A DNA stretch of 5,386 bases from the NCBI GenBank assembly GCA_011391455.1, contig JAABQN010000146.1, forward strand, positions 1-5,386. Direction: 5' to 3'. How positions within the stretch are numbered: position 1 is the first letter of the stretch; each line of letters opens with the position of its first letter. This stretch comes from Nitrospiraceae bacterium. GTDB lineage: Bacteria > Nitrospirota > Nitrospiria > Nitrospirales > Nitrospiraceae. Below, in pieces: positions 1 to 5,224 of this stretch. The translations under genes were made by a program, and so were the position numbers. The notes beneath the pieces are model-generated. The model had not been told where the DNA came from and searched no databases. It worked only from the letters and a program-made list of their open reading frames with translations.

Positions 1-16
1 CGAGCAGAGAACGAAG

Positions 17-1066
17 CTAGCGGGCATTTTCAGCCGCCCGCAAATCGGTTTTCATGAGTTCGCGTAGCACACTCGTCGCATAGGCCCCGGGTGGGAGTGA
101 AAAAGAAAGCGTGAGCACCGTGCCTTCCAGAGCCCACTCCAAATCGGCAAGGGGGATTCGGAAGGAGCGCCGTTCACCGCGAAACCCGCAGGACTTCGCG
201 GCTTCGGTAAGACTTTCCGGCGTCGCCCCGCTCTCAGCGACCACGGCCCGTTCGATCTCACCCGGTTCTCCGCCGGCCCATGAGGCGCGTGATCCGAACA
301 AGATACCGGTGGGACTGATCTCGAACCGGTCGGCCCGTGGCTGTTCCGTCACGGCATCCTCGACCAGAAAACAGGCGCCGTTCTCCATCTTCATAGCCCA
401 GTCTCCTACCAGGATACGATCGAATCGATCCAGTCGTCTGGCCAACATGTCGTTAAAGAAATGCGACTGGTAGGCGTTGAGGTACCACATGCGCTTGGAT
501 CGGCTCAGCCTGTTTCGGCGAGCTGGGTCTACCAGTAATTCAGCTCCGGTCTGGTAATTCTGTCCGCTCCGCCCTTGCCGTTGCGGGCCAAAATAATTTG
601 GCACGCCACGTCGCACCAATATGTCGGTGACCAGCGGCACGGTCTCGCGGGCATGCGTGGCGACATCCCGGATCACCAATCGAAAGTGATTGCCTGCATG
701 ATGCCCTGGGCGCAACCGATTGCGATGTCGGCCCAACACTTCTACAGACAAGAGCTGCTCGTCCAATTTCAGCCGTTCCAGCCGGTCGGGCAGGACGCCG
801 AGGAGCGAAATCATTTGCGTGGTGACGGCTCGGGCGTCTTTGAGGCCTGCCACTCCAATCGCTTGCGCTTTCACCCCCAAGACTGAAGACAGTCGCAAGA
901 CAAGATCCGGAGTCGAGAGCAGTCGTTTCCTAATTTTAATGTAGAGATGCTCCCCCTCTCCACAGGGAAGATAGAGCGGGCGTTCTTCGACCTGGAAATC
1001 TTCCGGAATCGCCCGCATCTGTCCACCGATACCAGGCAACGTTGCTGTTAAAAAAGGCATAGTCAT
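17..1066 (-). CDS. truD: tRNA pseudouridine(13) synthase TruD
   Basis: TruD isomerises uridine 13 of certain tRNAs to pseudouridine in the cytoplasm. The 349-residue product is a normal length for the family and has its motifs in order: N-terminal 'EDFQVEE' (22-28); the catalytic motif GLKDARAVTTQ (74-84) with nucleophile Asp77; RPGHHAGNHFRL (119-130); 'PNYFGPQRQG' (156-165); 'LNAYQSHFFN' (196-205); 'PTGILFG' (252-258) in the insert domain; and the C-terminal 'LPPGAYATSVLREL' (324-337). All expected catalytic-site elements are present, so it should be active. I chose the ATG at 1066 because AAGGGG lies 10 nt upstream; the ATG two codons later is less well spaced. It is divergent from the gene at 1162, and a good sigma-70-like promoter (TTGGCA, 17 nt, TATACC) sits about 75 nt upstream. 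The stop codon lies 16 nt inside the left edge, so its downstream neighbour is not visible. Identification is very secure. Confidence 0.96.
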   Translation of the reverse strand: MTMPFLTATLPGIGGQMRAIPEDFQVEERPLYLPCGEGEHLYIKIRKRLLSTPDLVLRLSSVLGVKAQAIGVAGLKDARAVTTQMISLLGVLPDRLERLKLDEQLLSVEVLGRHRNRLRPGHHAGNHFRLVIRDVATHARETVPLVTDILVRRGVPNYFGPQRQGRSGQNYQTGAELLVDPARRNRLSRSKRMWYLNAYQSHFFNDMLARRLDRFDRILVGDWAMKMENGACFLVEDAVTEQPRADRFEISPTGILFGSRASWAGGEPGEIERAVVAESGATPESLTEAAKSCGFRGERRSFRIPLADLEWALEGTVLTLSFSLPPGAYATSVLRELMKTDLRAAENAR

Positions 1067-1146
1067 GGCACATGGGCCCCTTCTTCATTTGCACGTGATC
1101 ACCCTCGCCACTCAGTCAATCTCGATGAGGGGTCAAGCGACTCGCA

Positions 1147-1155
1147 TGGTATACT
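1147..1155 (+). promoter_or_regulatory. Predicted extended -10 promoter for the 1162 gene
   Basis: TGG followed directly by TATACT (1150-1155) fits an extended -10 (TGn plus hexamer). No good -35 is visible at 16-18 nt upstream, which is tolerated by extended -10 promoters. The expected transcription start, 6-7 nt past the hexamer, falls on or next to the A of the ATG at 1162. The transcript could therefore be leaderless. The hexamer shares its TATA core with the truD promoter on the other strand. Confidence 0.45.
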
Positions 1156-1176
1156 TTGTCCATGATTTTTTGCCAA
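1148..1176 (-). promoter_or_regulatory. Predicted truD promoter
   Basis: Read on the minus strand, TTGGCA (1176-1171) is followed after exactly 17 nt by TATACC (1153-1148). This is close to the sigma-70 consensus at both hexamers and at ideal spacing. The predicted start near 1141 gives truD a leader of about 75 nt. Its -10 element overlaps the -10 element of the divergent gene on the plus strand. This is inference from consensus only. Confidence 0.5.
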
Positions 1177-1839
1177 GCCTCCAACCCAAATATCTGTTCC
1201 GGGCATCATGCATTGATACGCTGTCGGCCTGAGGCGCCGCTGTTAGCGGCGGGGATATTCCTCACTGCTTTAACCTATGGTCTGTTCCCAGGGGACTCTT
1301 TGGGTAGTGAGAACAGGGTCTTTCAACAGTTCACCCAGCACATCGACCAGCAGATCCATAAAGATAAACAGGCTTTTGCCCAAGCGAACCGCTGCGTCTC
1401 GTGGTTTTACAGAGAGAAAAAAGCGCCTCTTCCGTCCGCACAAGGAATCAGCTGGAGCGCCATCCCTTCGTCCCAGTCCGAGATGGATTGCCTTCACGCC
1501 TATCCAAGCGGGATGGACGGTGCGCAAGATGACTTTGCCAAGACACAGACGATTCTTGCGGTCAGTCTGACCTTCTATGAATTCGCCCTGGTTGCCGACC
1601 GGAATGACGATGCGATCTACAATCCCACAGAAATTACAGATTTGCTCCGTTCTCTCTCTCTCTCGTACTATGATGGGGAGCCACCCCCGAAGCAGGTCAC
1701 GGCACTCACGGAACAGTTCGACCACTGGCACCACAGCCGCAACATGGACGCCTTAATGCAAGGCATGAGCGATCTCTATGAACGAGGCTATCGCGTCACC
1801 CCCTCCGATCGCGCTGAGCTGGATCGGGTGATGGGATGA
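1162..1839 (+). CDS. Unrecognised exported or membrane-anchored protein with EF-hand-like loop
   Basis: I do not recognise this 225-residue protein. A hydrophobic stretch at about 26-43 (APLLAAGIFLTALTYGLF) looks like a signal peptide or N-terminal anchor; the rest is soluble and helix-prone. Residues 146-157 (DRNDDAIYNPTE) fit an EF-hand loop, with acidic or amide residues at loop positions 1, 3, 5, 9 and 12, and helix-like sequence on both sides; position 6 is Ala, not the usual Gly. Cys78 and Cys110 could form a disulfide if the protein is exported. The start is uncertain. ATG 1162 has no Shine-Dalgarno but sits at the predicted transcription start. TTG 1156 lies upstream of that point. 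TTG 1213 would give a more typical signal peptide beginning MIRCRPE. The gene overlaps the next one by ATGA, implying co-translation with a metallophosphoesterase. A (TC)7 run at 1651-1664 lies inside the coding sequence. That it is a real gene is likely; its function is unknown. Confidence 0.75.
   Translation: MIFCQASNPNICSGHHALIRCRPEAPLLAAGIFLTALTYGLFPGDSLGSENRVFQQFTQHIDQQIHKDKQAFAQANRCVSWFYREKKAPLPSAQGISWSAIPSSQSEMDCLHAYPSGMDGAQDDFAKTQTILAVSLTFYEFALVADRNDDAIYNPTEITDLLRSLSLSYYDGEPPPKQVTALTEQFDHWHHSRNMDALMQGMSDLYERGYRVTPSDRAELDRVMG
1651..1664 (+). repeat. (TC)7 dinucleotide run inside a coding region
   Basis: Seven TC units lie in frame in the 1162 gene and encode part of an Arg-Ser-Leu-Ser-Leu-Ser segment just after the EF-hand-like loop. 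Gain or loss of one unit would shift the frame about 60 codons before the stop and disrupt the overlap with the next gene. Seven units is at the short end for efficient slippage. Confidence 0.8.
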
Positions 1840-2690
1840 CCAGGCACGAGAAATCCTGGCCCGATCAAGCCCGTTCCTTTATCGGATATTGTCTGAGCGA
1901 ACCTCTCTACCGGCTCTTTAGTCTCGTTCCCGACTGGGAAGTGGGACTTTCCAAACACGAGATTTCACAACTCAGCTACGCGCACAGCCCTTTGGCCGGC
2001 CGACGGGCCGTTCATATGAGCGACTTGCATCTCGACCGTTATCTGCCACGGCACGATCGCATCGTCGCCACCGTCGGCGAACTCCGCCCCGACTGGATCT
2101 TTATCACCGGCGACCTGCTCAACGTGCCGGAGGGGCTGCCCCACGTATTTCGATTTCTCGCCGGCTTGCGCACAATTGCGCCGGTCTTCGTTACGTTGGG
2201 CAACCATGACCACTACAGCGGCATCCCGATCGATCGATATAGCGAACTTGCCGATCGCCACAAGATCACTCTCTTGATCAATCAGGCCACCTTCATTTCC
2301 ACAGACTGCGGCGAGATCGCCATCGTCGGCGTCGACGATCCCTCATTGCATCGGGCCGACTTGAGCTGTCTCCCGCCGCGCGCAGAGGGCAGATACACCC
2401 TCTTGCTGGCCCATGCGCCGAACATTCTCGATCAGCTGCAAGACCACCATGCCGTCGATCTGATCCTCTGCGGGCACAGTCACGGAGGCCAGTGGCGCAT
2501 CCCAGGTATCCCGACATTCTGGCTCCCGCCCGGGTGCAATGGGCGGATCGAGGGGCATCACGGAGCGCCCGGCCGCCGGCTCTATGTCAACCGTGGGCTC
2601 GGATGGTCGTTTCTTCCCCTGAGATGGGATTGCACACCTGAAATCGCCTGCATCGAATGGATCCACGAACAGGCGCAACCAGAAGGCTGA
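1836..2690 (+). CDS. Metallophosphoesterase, YkuE/YaeI-like (calcineurin-like fold)
   Basis: This is a 284-residue di-metal phosphohydrolase. The family motifs are complete and in order: SDLHLD (62-67; Asp63, His65), TGDLLN (91-96; Asp93), LGNHDH (121-126; Asn123, His124), LLAHAP (190-195; His193) and CGHSHGGQ (212-219; His214, His216). It should therefore bind two metals and be catalytically competent. The GHSHGGQ...P motif and overall length match the YkuE/YaeI group, some members of which (such as chlamydial LpxG) cleave UDP-2,3-diacylglucosamine in lipid A synthesis. I cannot assign that substrate from sequence alone. No signal peptide or Tat motif is visible in the first 40 residues, so the cytoplasm or inner face of the membrane is likely. 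Its ATG overlaps the stop of the preceding gene (ATGA at 1836-1839), which points to translational coupling. The fold is secure; the substrate is unknown. Confidence 0.92.
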   Translation: MTRHEKSWPDQARSFIGYCLSEPLYRLFSLVPDWEVGLSKHEISQLSYAHSPLAGRRAVHMSDLHLDRYLPRHDRIVATVGELRPDWIFITGDLLNVPEGLPHVFRFLAGLRTIAPVFVTLGNHDHYSGIPIDRYSELADRHKITLLINQATFISTDCGEIAIVGVDDPSLHRADLSCLPPRAEGRYTLLLAHAPNILDQLQDHHAVDLILCGHSHGGQWRIPGIPTFWLPPGCNGRIEGHHGAPGRRLYVNRGLGWSFLPLRWDCTPEIACIEWIHEQAQPEG

Positions 2691-2698
2691 AGGCCGAA

Positions 2699-2751
2699 GT
2701 TCGGGGTTCGATGTTCCAGGTTCGAAGTTCTAAATACCTCGAACCTCGAAC
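2699..2751. repeat. Heptad GTTCnnn repeat with inverted copies, forming a hairpin
   Basis: Five GTTCnnn units at exact 7-bp spacing begin at 2699, 2706, 2713, 2720 and 2727. They are followed by two inverted CTCGAAC units (2738-2744 and 2745-2751). The arms 2713-2728 and 2736-2751 pair at 14 of 16 positions around a 7-nt loop. The element lies between convergent genes and could act as a bidirectional terminator, but neither strand has a clear T-tract after the stem. The heptad periodicity looks more like a dispersed intergenic repeat family than a standard terminator. Confidence 0.65.
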
Positions 2752-2812
2752 TCTTCCTGTGTCTCTCGTCACGCTTTTCTCGCGAGTCTCGCACGGTCGA
2801 ACGATTGCATAA

Positions 2813-3445
2813 CTATTTGATCCGCTCCAACGCTTCCTTCGATCGGCTCCTCACAGTTTGATCCCAATCCTCCGTCATCACAGTCGTCAACTTCTCCTTC
2901 GCCTCACCGGCACGCAAACGGCCCAATCCCAACGCCGCACTGGAACGGACATAGGCATGCTCGTCCTCCAGCGCTTTTAGCAGAAGCGGGATCACAGTTC
3001 TATCGTTCAGAGCTCCGAGGTAACTGGCCGCCATCCCTCGAATCCGGTGTTGCTCATCACCCAATGCCCGTTGCAGGGTCGTCGCGAACAGATCTCGTAA
3101 CGCGGGCGTCACGGATTCCAACCCTTTGGCCTGATACCCATTCACCTCCATCAGTGCAAAGGCGATCTCCAGCTTCTTCTCTTGTACCGTGGCCCGTTCG
3201 AATGCAGCCAACAACTTCGCACGTTCCCGCCGTTGCGCCCTACGGCGGTTGATCGCCCGGATCAACAGAAACAGCCCCGCCGCGACCACCAACCCCGCAA
3301 ACGCCATAGGAATGGCTTGATCGATCACATAGTCCTGGGTATCGAATGACAGGCGCTTCCACACCCAGACGCCGGCAATCACGATACCGAGGACAACCCC
3401 GATGGCAATCAGATTGGTCTGGCCCGATTCAGAACGCATGTTCAT
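2813..3445 (-). CDS. Membrane-anchored HEAT-repeat protein
   Basis: This 210-residue protein has two hydrophobic segments, at about 12-28 (LIAIGVVLGIVIAGVWV) and 46-63. A very basic stretch follows (RRRAQRRERAK, 67-77), which by the positive-inside rule puts the C-terminal domain in the cytoplasm. Residues about 115-210 are helical HEAT/PBS-lyase-type repeats, seen in 'VIPLLLKALEDEHAYVRSSA' (151-170) and 'ALGLGRLRAG'; these usually bind other proteins. I chose ATG 3445 because the frame upstream to 3538 runs into the large inverted repeat and its translation is Cys/Ser/Pro-rich and unlike protein. ATG 3439 is also possible. There is no Shine-Dalgarno before either, but TATGAT with an upstream TGC lies 9 nt before the ATG. 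It is convergent with the metallophosphoesterase gene. No partner can be named. Confidence 0.82.
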   Translation of the reverse strand: MNMRSESGQTNLIAIGVVLGIVIAGVWVWKRLSFDTQDYVIDQAIPMAFAGLVVAAGLFLLIRAINRRRAQRRERAKLLAAFERATVQEKKLEIAFALMEVNGYQAKGLESVTPALRDLFATTLQRALGDEQHRIRGMAASYLGALNDRTVIPLLLKALEDEHAYVRSSAALGLGRLRAGEAKEKLTTVMTEDWDQTVRSRSKEALERIK

Positions 3446-3454
3446 GGGAATGGC

Positions 3455-3463
3455 ATCATAGCA
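3455..3463 (-). promoter_or_regulatory. Predicted extended -10 promoter of the HEAT-repeat gene
   Basis: On the minus strand TGC (3463-3461) precedes TATGAT (3460-3455), an extended -10 with one mismatch. No convincing -35 is seen. The ATG at 3445 starts 10 nt after the last hexamer base, so the transcript would have little or no leader, in keeping with the missing Shine-Dalgarno. Confidence 0.4.
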
Positions 3464-3524
3464 GGACAGGGTGAGGAGCGGCCAGTTGCCCTTCTTGCTC
3501 GCAGAACGCGCACAATGAGGGGAT

Positions 3525-3741
3525 GGGAGGACACCCACGCTGGTCCTGTGCTCCCGGAACGCGCGCCCTCAGAAGGAGGAAGGCGAGGAAGCTGGCTAGT
3601 CTCTGTGCGCGCAGAGGCCCCACGATAAAGCGGTGGTCCCTCGATGCGCGCAGTAGAGACTATGCCAGCCCCCTCGCTGAGAATGGGTAGATGAGGGCAA
3701 GCAATCGACGGCCGCACGTAGACCAACATGGGTGCCCTCCC
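3525..3741. repeat. Large imperfect inverted repeat (about 217 bp), no gene inside
   Basis: Four nested blocks pair around a centre near 3628. Block 1 is 3525-3551 with 3714-3741 (GGGAGG with CCTCCC, ACCCA with TGGGT, TGGTC with GACCA, GTGC with GCAC). Block 2 is 3561-3571 with 3692-3702, 9 of 11 paired. Block 3 is 3583-3613 with 3645-3677 (GCGAGG, GCTGGC, TAGTCTCT and TGCGCGCA each with exact complements). Block 4 is 3614-3623 with 3633-3642. Weaker pairing may extend it to 3490-3769 (GCTCGC at 3497-3502 with GCGAGC at 3757-3762). It could be a degraded MITE, a structured RNA or a cruciform-forming element. No target-site duplication is visible and no convincing reading frame lies in it. Confidence 0.75.
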
Positions 3742-3804
3742 TAGAAAGGAAAACAAGCGAGCTTGGAGGAAACAATATAAAAATGTGCTGGCTCGACGGC
3801 CGCA
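3705..3804. repeat. 12-bp direct repeat TCGACGGCCGCA, two copies
   Basis: Exact copies lie at 3705-3716 (inside the right arm of the inverted repeat) and 3793-3804, starting 88 bp apart. No role is evident. The rest of 3742-3955 is AT-richer, gene-free sequence leading to the ORF6N gene, with no promoter good enough to call. Confidence 0.5.
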
Positions 3805-3955
3805 GTCAAAAGCCCCTCACGTTATTGCTCATAATTACCCTTCGCAAATCCTCGTAAATACTTCCATTTCATTGCGTTGACCGTTGATTTTACCGAGCGA
3901 ACGCGTTATCCATTAGCGATCCAAACAGCATCATTCATACCTTGAGTGGAGGGAG

Positions 3956-4459
3956 ATGACCGCGCATATCTCGATCGAACGAATCGAACAGACAATCCTA
4001 CTCATCCGTAGGCATCGCGTGATGCTGGACACGGATCTGGCCAAACTCTACGGAGTGACTACGAAAGTGCTCAACCAAGCTGTAAAAAGAAACGCCACCC
4101 GCTTCCCAGCTGACTTTATGTTCCAGCTTACAACCGAAGAAACGGCCGCTTTGAGGTCACAATTTGTGACCTCAAAAAGCAGGGGTGGAAGACAGTATCG
4201 CCCTTACGTCTTCACCGAACAAGGAGTGGCCATGCTTTCAAGCGTGCTCCATAGTGAACGGGCAATCCAAGTGAACATTGCCGTCATGCGCGCATTTGTT
4301 CAGCTTCGAGAGATGATCGGCTCGAACAAGGGGCTTGCCCGACGCCTCAATGAGCTGGAGAAGAAGTACGATTCCCAGTTTCGGGTCGTCTTCGAGGCGA
4401 TTCGAGAGCTGATGACCGAACCGGAGCTAAAGACGAAAAGAATCGGGTTCAAGACCTAA
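3956..4459 (+). CDS. ORF6N-domain (KilA-N-like) DNA-binding protein
   Basis: This 167-residue protein belongs to the ORF6N family, first seen in phages and related to KilA-N proteins. Family members are presumed DNA-binding regulators or antirepressor-like factors and are often carried on mobile DNA. The ORF6N domain covers about 6-98: 'IERIEQTILLIRRHRVMLD' (7-25), 'DLAKLYGVTTKVLNQAVKRN' (27-46, helix-turn-helix-like), 'RFPADFMFQLT' (49-59), 'GGRQYRPYVFTEQGVAMLSS' (77-96). Then come 'NIAVMRAFVQLREM' (107-120) and a coiled-coil-like tail (about 127-155). The length is complete for the family. The start is supported by a strong, closely spaced Shine-Dalgarno (GGAGGG at 3948-3953), with no in-frame alternative just upstream. 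The coding sequence contains a 25-bp perfect palindrome at 4151-4175. No phage genes are adjacent, so this looks like a stand-alone accessory gene. A fragment of a second copy lies at 5225-5326. Confidence 0.93.
   Translation: MTAHISIERIEQTILLIRRHRVMLDTDLAKLYGVTTKVLNQAVKRNATRFPADFMFQLTTEETAALRSQFVTSKSRGGRQYRPYVFTEQGVAMLSSVLHSERAIQVNIAVMRAFVQLREMIGSNKGLARRLNELEKKYDSQFRVVFEAIRELMTEPELKTKRIGFKT
4151..4175 (+). repeat. Perfect palindrome inside the ORF6N coding sequence
   Basis: The arms TTGAGGTCACAA (4151-4162) and TTGTGACCTCAA (4164-4175) are exact reverse complements around a single T; 4150/4176 also pair. It encodes Leu-Arg-Ser-Gln-Phe-Val-Thr-Ser at residues 66-73 of the ORF6N protein. A covarying version lies at the same reading-frame position in the ORF6N remnant (5275-5299). 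It could be a dimer-binding operator or an mRNA hairpin. Confidence 0.9.
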
Positions 4460-4774
4460 CTGCTGGGACCAACGATCCCTCCCCAACCGATCTCACCGTT
4501 GAGCCGACCTGCAAGTCCAGAAAGAAAGCCGGACCGTTCCTCGCCGATCGTAAAACACTGCCAGACTTTCGAGTTCTAACTCAAGACTTCGGGGACGGCG
4601 GTGCAAGGTCAAACAACGACCCAGCAATTCTTGGCTTGGCCGCTCCACGAGGTCAGGTCGTCACATTCTTGGGCAGCCGCAGTACGTAGCTAAACCGCAC
4701 AAGCCATCCGCTTTCCGCGGGCGCGGACGAATCGATCAGAAAAGGAGAATGACCCCGTTTTCTTGCAATTCTGG
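4460..4774. other. Gene-free stretch after the ORF6N gene
   Basis: I see no gene here. One frame stays open up to a TAG at 4687-4689, but it lacks a plausible start, a ribosome binding site and any recognisable motif. There is a small GC hairpin (TCCGCG 4714-4719 with CGCGGA 4722-4727) and, at its right end, the A/T-flanked element at 4738-4763. No convincing terminator for the ORF6N gene was found. Confidence 0.5.
4738..4763. repeat. Short terminal-repeat-like element (AGAAAAGG ... CCGTTTTCT)
   Basis: AGAAAA (4738-4743) and TTTTCT (4758-4763) are inverted, with GG and CC just inside, separated by AGAATGACC. From memory, similar 'AAAA-CGGGG-...-TTTT' elements often occur near Y1-type (REP-associated) transposases in environmental bacteria. 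No transposase is present in this window. I cannot confirm the match without a search. Confidence 0.4.
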
Positions 4775-5032
4775 TCAGAGCTGTTGCGCCTGGATGATCG
4801 CCTCCAGCAATGCGCTCCGTTCCTCTTGCAGCTTCTTCGATGGCGGCACGCTCGCCACAAATCGTTCCGCCGCTGCCGTCAAGGCCTGCAGCGTCTCGGC
4901 CATGTGCCGCTGCCTTGAGGCAGGCGACAACGAGGCTTCACGTAATAGCGCGCGCCTCCTCCTGGGCCCGACATACATCTGCGGGGCGATCGGATTATCC
5001 TTTTCCAACTCGGGTCGTCGAAATACCGCCAT
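4775..5032 (-). CDS. Small protein of unknown function (85 aa)
   Basis: I do not recognise this protein. The 85-residue product begins MAVFRRPELEK and has a proline-containing N-terminal part with a basic cluster (VGPRRRRALLRE, 21-32). Two helix-prone, Ala/Gln/Glu-rich segments follow (about 39-62 and 66-84), which might form a helical hairpin. It has no membrane segment, signal peptide or cysteine. The case for a real gene rests mainly on an excellent Shine-Dalgarno (GGAGG at 5041-5037, 4 nt before the ATG) and protein-like composition. The longer frame on the opposite strand (4749-5204) is Ser/Cys-rich and has no comparable start signal. The basic N-terminus would suit nucleic-acid binding, but that is a guess. 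It stands alone between the ORF6N gene and an ORF6N remnant. Confidence 0.7.
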   Translation of the reverse strand: MAVFRRPELEKDNPIAPQMYVGPRRRRALLREASLSPASRQRHMAETLQALTAAAERFVASVPPSKKLQEERSALLEAIIQAQQL

Positions 5033-5224
5033 GGCTCCTCCAAAGCATCAGACAAAGAGAAATAATTTGCACACTGTACTCGATTCGCATCGGCAATTAC
5101 ATCGGGGCTTGAGCATAGGGGAAAGCGAGTGCGGTGCGGCAGAATGTCGGAAGCGGACGATGCGTGAAGCAGCCAGACTGGCGAGAGGTCTTCCGATTAA
5201 ATAGTCTGCCTCCTTTTCTCCCTC
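5033..5224. other. Gene-free upstream region of the 85-aa gene
   Basis: Apart from the Shine-Dalgarno at 5037-5041 I can support nothing here. No -35/-10 pair is good enough to call. The segment 5205-5230 is strongly pyrimidine-rich on the plus strand and abuts the end of the ORF6N remnant. Confidence 0.4.

Noticed and set aside
111..886. Plus-strand reading frames across truD
   Set aside because: They are antisense to a gene with complete TruD motifs, and their translations show no domain.
1836..2690. Naming the phosphoesterase lpxG
   Set aside because: The motifs are shared by the whole YkuE/YaeI-like group, and nothing in the sequence or neighbourhood fixes the substrate.
2699..2751. CRISPR array or standard intrinsic terminator
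   Set aside because: The units are 7 bp with no spacers, which excludes CRISPR. No T-tract follows the stem on either strand, so a standard terminator is not supported.
3446..3538. N-terminal extension of the HEAT-repeat protein to an ATG at 3538
   Set aside because: The extra 31 residues have no family-like character, run into the inverted repeat and would span the predicted promoter.
3525..3741. Integron attC site or group II intron
   Set aside because: The conserved attC core sites are absent at the ends. There is no GUGYG-type intron 5' end and no reverse transcriptase.
3442..3756. 104-codon minus-strand frame over the inverted repeat
   Set aside because: Its composition is non-protein-like and it lies wholly within the palindromic region and the HEAT-gene promoter.
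4462..4689. Open frame of about 76 codons after the ORF6N gene
   Set aside because: It has no ATG/GTG start with a ribosome binding site and no recognisable motif; it may be chance or decayed sequence.
4749..5204. 151-codon plus-strand reading frame
   Set aside because: It runs antisense through the better supported 85-aa gene, its translation is Ser/Cys-rich with no domain, and its ATG lies inside the A/T-flanked element at 4738-4763.
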